From JAFARZ01 sp035651595 (GTDB lineage: Bacteria; Actinomycetota; Actinomycetes; Streptosporangiales; Streptosporangiaceae): a stretch of DNA of 5,300 bases. The DNA lies in contig DASRFJ010000270.1 in the NCBI GenBank assembly GCA_035651595.1, forward strand, positions 1-5,300, read 5' to 3'. Below, piece by piece: positions 4,596-5,300 of this stretch. The notes under the pieces are model-generated. The model saw only the letters and a program-made list of their open reading frames with translations. It was not told the origin of the DNA and did no database searches. The translations under genes and the position numbers were made by a program. How positions within the stretch are numbered: the stretch's first letter is position 1; the number at the start of each line of letters is the position of its first letter.

Positions 4596-4675
4596 GCCGT
4601 CGTTGCTCTGCTGGCTAGGGGCCGCCGGTCCTTCAAACCGGACAAGCGAGGCGGGTTCGATTCCCGCCGACGGCA
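4596..4675 (+). tRNA. tRNA with TTC anticodon (nominally Glu), 9-base variable region
   Basis: The acceptor GCCGTCG/CGACGGC is perfect, the D stem is GCTC/GGGC, and the T arm GCGGG/CCCGC has loop TTCGATT. The anticodon stem CCGGT/ACCGG gives loop CCTTCAA and anticodon TTC (4632-4634), again with C at position 33. The variable region (4642-4650) is 9 bases, between class I and class II. Shifting the loop by one would read TCA with a normal U33, as in selenocysteine or opal-suppressor tRNA, but that breaks the closing pair, and the 12-bp acceptor/T helix is not the 13-bp Sec type. Discriminator A, CC follows, no full CCA. Confidence 0.8.
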
Positions 4676-4676
4676 C

Positions 4677-4749
4677 CGCGCGGTGGTGTAATCGGGAACA
4701 CACGGGCCTCATAAGCCCGGCGATAGCGGTTCGAGTCCGCTCCGCGCCA
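4677..4749 (+). tRNA. tRNA (CAT): elongator Met or Ile2
   Basis: The D stem is GTGT/ACAC, the anticodon arm CGGGC/GCCCG with loop CTCATAA and anticodon CAT at 4710-4712, and the T arm AGCGG/CCGCT with loop TTCGAGT. The acceptor is CGCGCGG/CCGCGCC with six pairs and an unpaired C1-C72. An open 1-72 pair is an initiator trait, but the T11-A24 pair and the lack of three G-C pairs at 29-31/39-41 point to an elongator. CAT could also be the lysidine-modified Ile2. CCA is not encoded (AGCA follows). Confidence 0.87.
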
Positions 4750-4753
4750 GCAA

Positions 4754-4824
4754 TCCCGCGTCGCCTAATGGCAGGGCAGCGGATTGTTAATCCGCCAGTA
4801 GAGGTTCGAGTCCTTTCGCGGGAG
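4754..4824 (+). tRNA. tRNA-Asn (GTT)
   Basis: The acceptor TCCCGCG/CGCGGGA is perfect and uses the T1-A72 pair seen in many bacterial tRNA-Asn genes. The D stem is GCCT/GGGC, the anticodon arm GCGGA/TCCGC with loop TTGTTAA and anticodon GTT at 4786-4788, and the T arm AGAGG/CCTTT (one G-T) with loop TTCGAGT. Discriminator G4824 is also the first base of the next tRNA. CCA is not encoded. Confidence 0.92.
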
Positions 4825-4897
4825 CTCCTATGGTCCAGATGGAGAGGACGCCGCCCTCCGGGGGCGGAGATCGCAGATTCGAGTCCTGCTGGGAGCG
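4824..4897 (+). tRNA. tRNA-Arg (CCG)
   Basis: The acceptor GCTCCTA/TGGGAGC is fully paired (one T-G), the D stem is GTCC/GGAC, and the anticodon arm CCGCC/GGCGG has loop CTCCGGG, anticodon CCG at 4858-4860, with normal U33 and G37. The T arm GCAGA/CCTGC has the standard loop TTCGAGT but an A-C mismatch next to the loop. Discriminator G, no encoded CCA. It reads CGG, common in GC-rich genomes. Confidence 0.92.
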
Positions 4898-5300
4898 CAT
4901 TGAGCTCTTCGGTGGCCTTGTTCGCGTTTGGGCTCGACCCGCGGTCTTGCCTGTGCGCCGCCCGGTATCTTCGTGCCGATGGCGCCTACGGGTCGTGAGC
5001 TCGGGTGCCGATGGCACCATCGCTCAGGGGCTTGGCAGCCCAATGGCACCATCGGCACGCCGCGGTGTCCCCGCAGGTGTGGCCGTGGTTCGCTTAACGT
5101 GCGGACCGGTATTTCCCGCGGTGCTCGGACAGCGGTCCAGGGAAGATTGCGGACACTTACCCCCGAACGTGAGCGATCCAAATTAAGGTGTGTTTCCGGC
5201 GTGTCGAGGCATCCGCCTGTGCTGGGTGCGCGCCGATGCCCTGTTCGTGCCGGTATGATCCGCTGTTTCGGAGCCTCCGCGGACCCCGGGAGCCGGCCGG
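4898..5300. other. Region without a recognisable gene after the tRNA array
   Basis: Open frames cross this stretch on both strands but start inside the tRNA genes or lack ribosome binding sites and family resemblance. It holds the triple GTGCCGATGG repeat (listed separately), a possible -10 box TATGAT at 5254-5259 with no good -35 partner, and nothing else I can support. It may be the upstream region of a gene beyond the window. Confidence 0.6.
4973..5058. repeat. Three copies of GTGCCGATGG (two direct, one inverted)
   Basis: GTGCCGATGGCGCC starts at 4973 and GTGCCGATGGCACC at 5005, exactly 32 bp apart. The third copy is inverted and ends at 5058 (CCATCGGCAC, 5049-5058). Copies two and three form an extended hairpin: 16-base arms with 14 matches (5005-5020 and 5043-5058) and an inner GGGCT/AGCCC hairpin (5028-5041). 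The nested CGATGG-CA-CCATCG (5009-5022) is also a dyad. It may terminate the tRNA transcript, although no T-run follows, or bind a dimeric protein. Confidence 0.7.

Noticed and set aside
4596..4675. A functional selenocysteine tRNA
   Set aside because: The acceptor plus T helix is 12 bp, the variable arm is far too short, and the TCA reading breaks the anticodon stem.
3975..4691. 238-codon plus-strand frame
   Set aside because: It reads straight through six tRNA genes and two hairpins, so it is not a protein gene.
4895..4958. A tenth tRNA after tRNA-Arg (GCGCA...TGCGC)
   Set aside because: No T-loop or anticodon arm can be folded, and it would overlap the Arg gene.
4973..5058. CRISPR array
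   Set aside because: There are only three short copies, one inverted, with no regular spacers.
4830..5186. 118-codon plus-strand frame
   Set aside because: It starts inside tRNA-Arg, has no ribosome binding site and resembles nothing known.
5254..5259. Promoter with -10 box TATGAT
   Set aside because: No -35 element at a suitable distance and no downstream gene in the window, so it is mentioned only under the gap entry.

Overview
The window is GC-rich DNA, with GC-biased third codon positions and protein families typical of Actinobacteria. I cannot name a genus. It falls into three regions.

Region 1 (1-2121) is an apparently intact minus-strand gene block. In transcription order it holds a 549-residue tetratricopeptide-repeat (TPR) protein, a 76-residue helical protein of unknown function, and the first 50 codons of a CYTH-domain protein (often CYTH-CHAD, tied to phosphate or polyphosphate chemistry). 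Spacings of 50 and 40 bp suggest one transcription unit.

Region 2 (about 2150-3960) looks like a rearranged, decaying stretch. It contains a VOC/PhnB-like gene without its N-terminal half, abutting the TPR gene head to head. Next come an A/T-rich promoter-like patch and a perfect 21-bp inverted repeat. A GH29 alpha-L-fucosidase remnant follows, with most of the enzyme deleted and a frameshift. An intact GNAT acetyltransferase starts on top of the start codon of that remnant. A possible 30-codon small ORF and a strong intrinsic terminator close the region.

Region 3 (about 4019-5060) is the striking part: a compact plus-strand array of nine tRNA genes or tRNA-like genes. Read by hand folding, these are Ala(TGC), Lys(CTT), Thr(CGT), a class I tRNA with anticodon CAG, Glu(CTC), a TTC-anticodon tRNA, Met/Ile2(CAT), Asn(GTT) and Arg(CCG). 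Before it stand two very stable hairpins, the second ending in CCA one base before the first tRNA. After it stands a triple repeat that forms a long imperfect hairpin. Several tRNAs are non-canonical: four have C instead of the nearly universal U at position 33, two have damaged D or T arms, only three encode CCA, and two neighbours share a nucleotide. Such arrays are known from actinobacterial genomes, their mobile elements and phages. This one resembles that accessory kind rather than a housekeeping cluster. The anticodon-loop changes raise the testable idea that these tRNAs resist anticodon nucleases, or alternatively that they are decaying.

No CDS is convincing from 4898 to the end. All tRNA, hairpin and domain calls come from reading the sequence by eye; no covariance model or database search was run.
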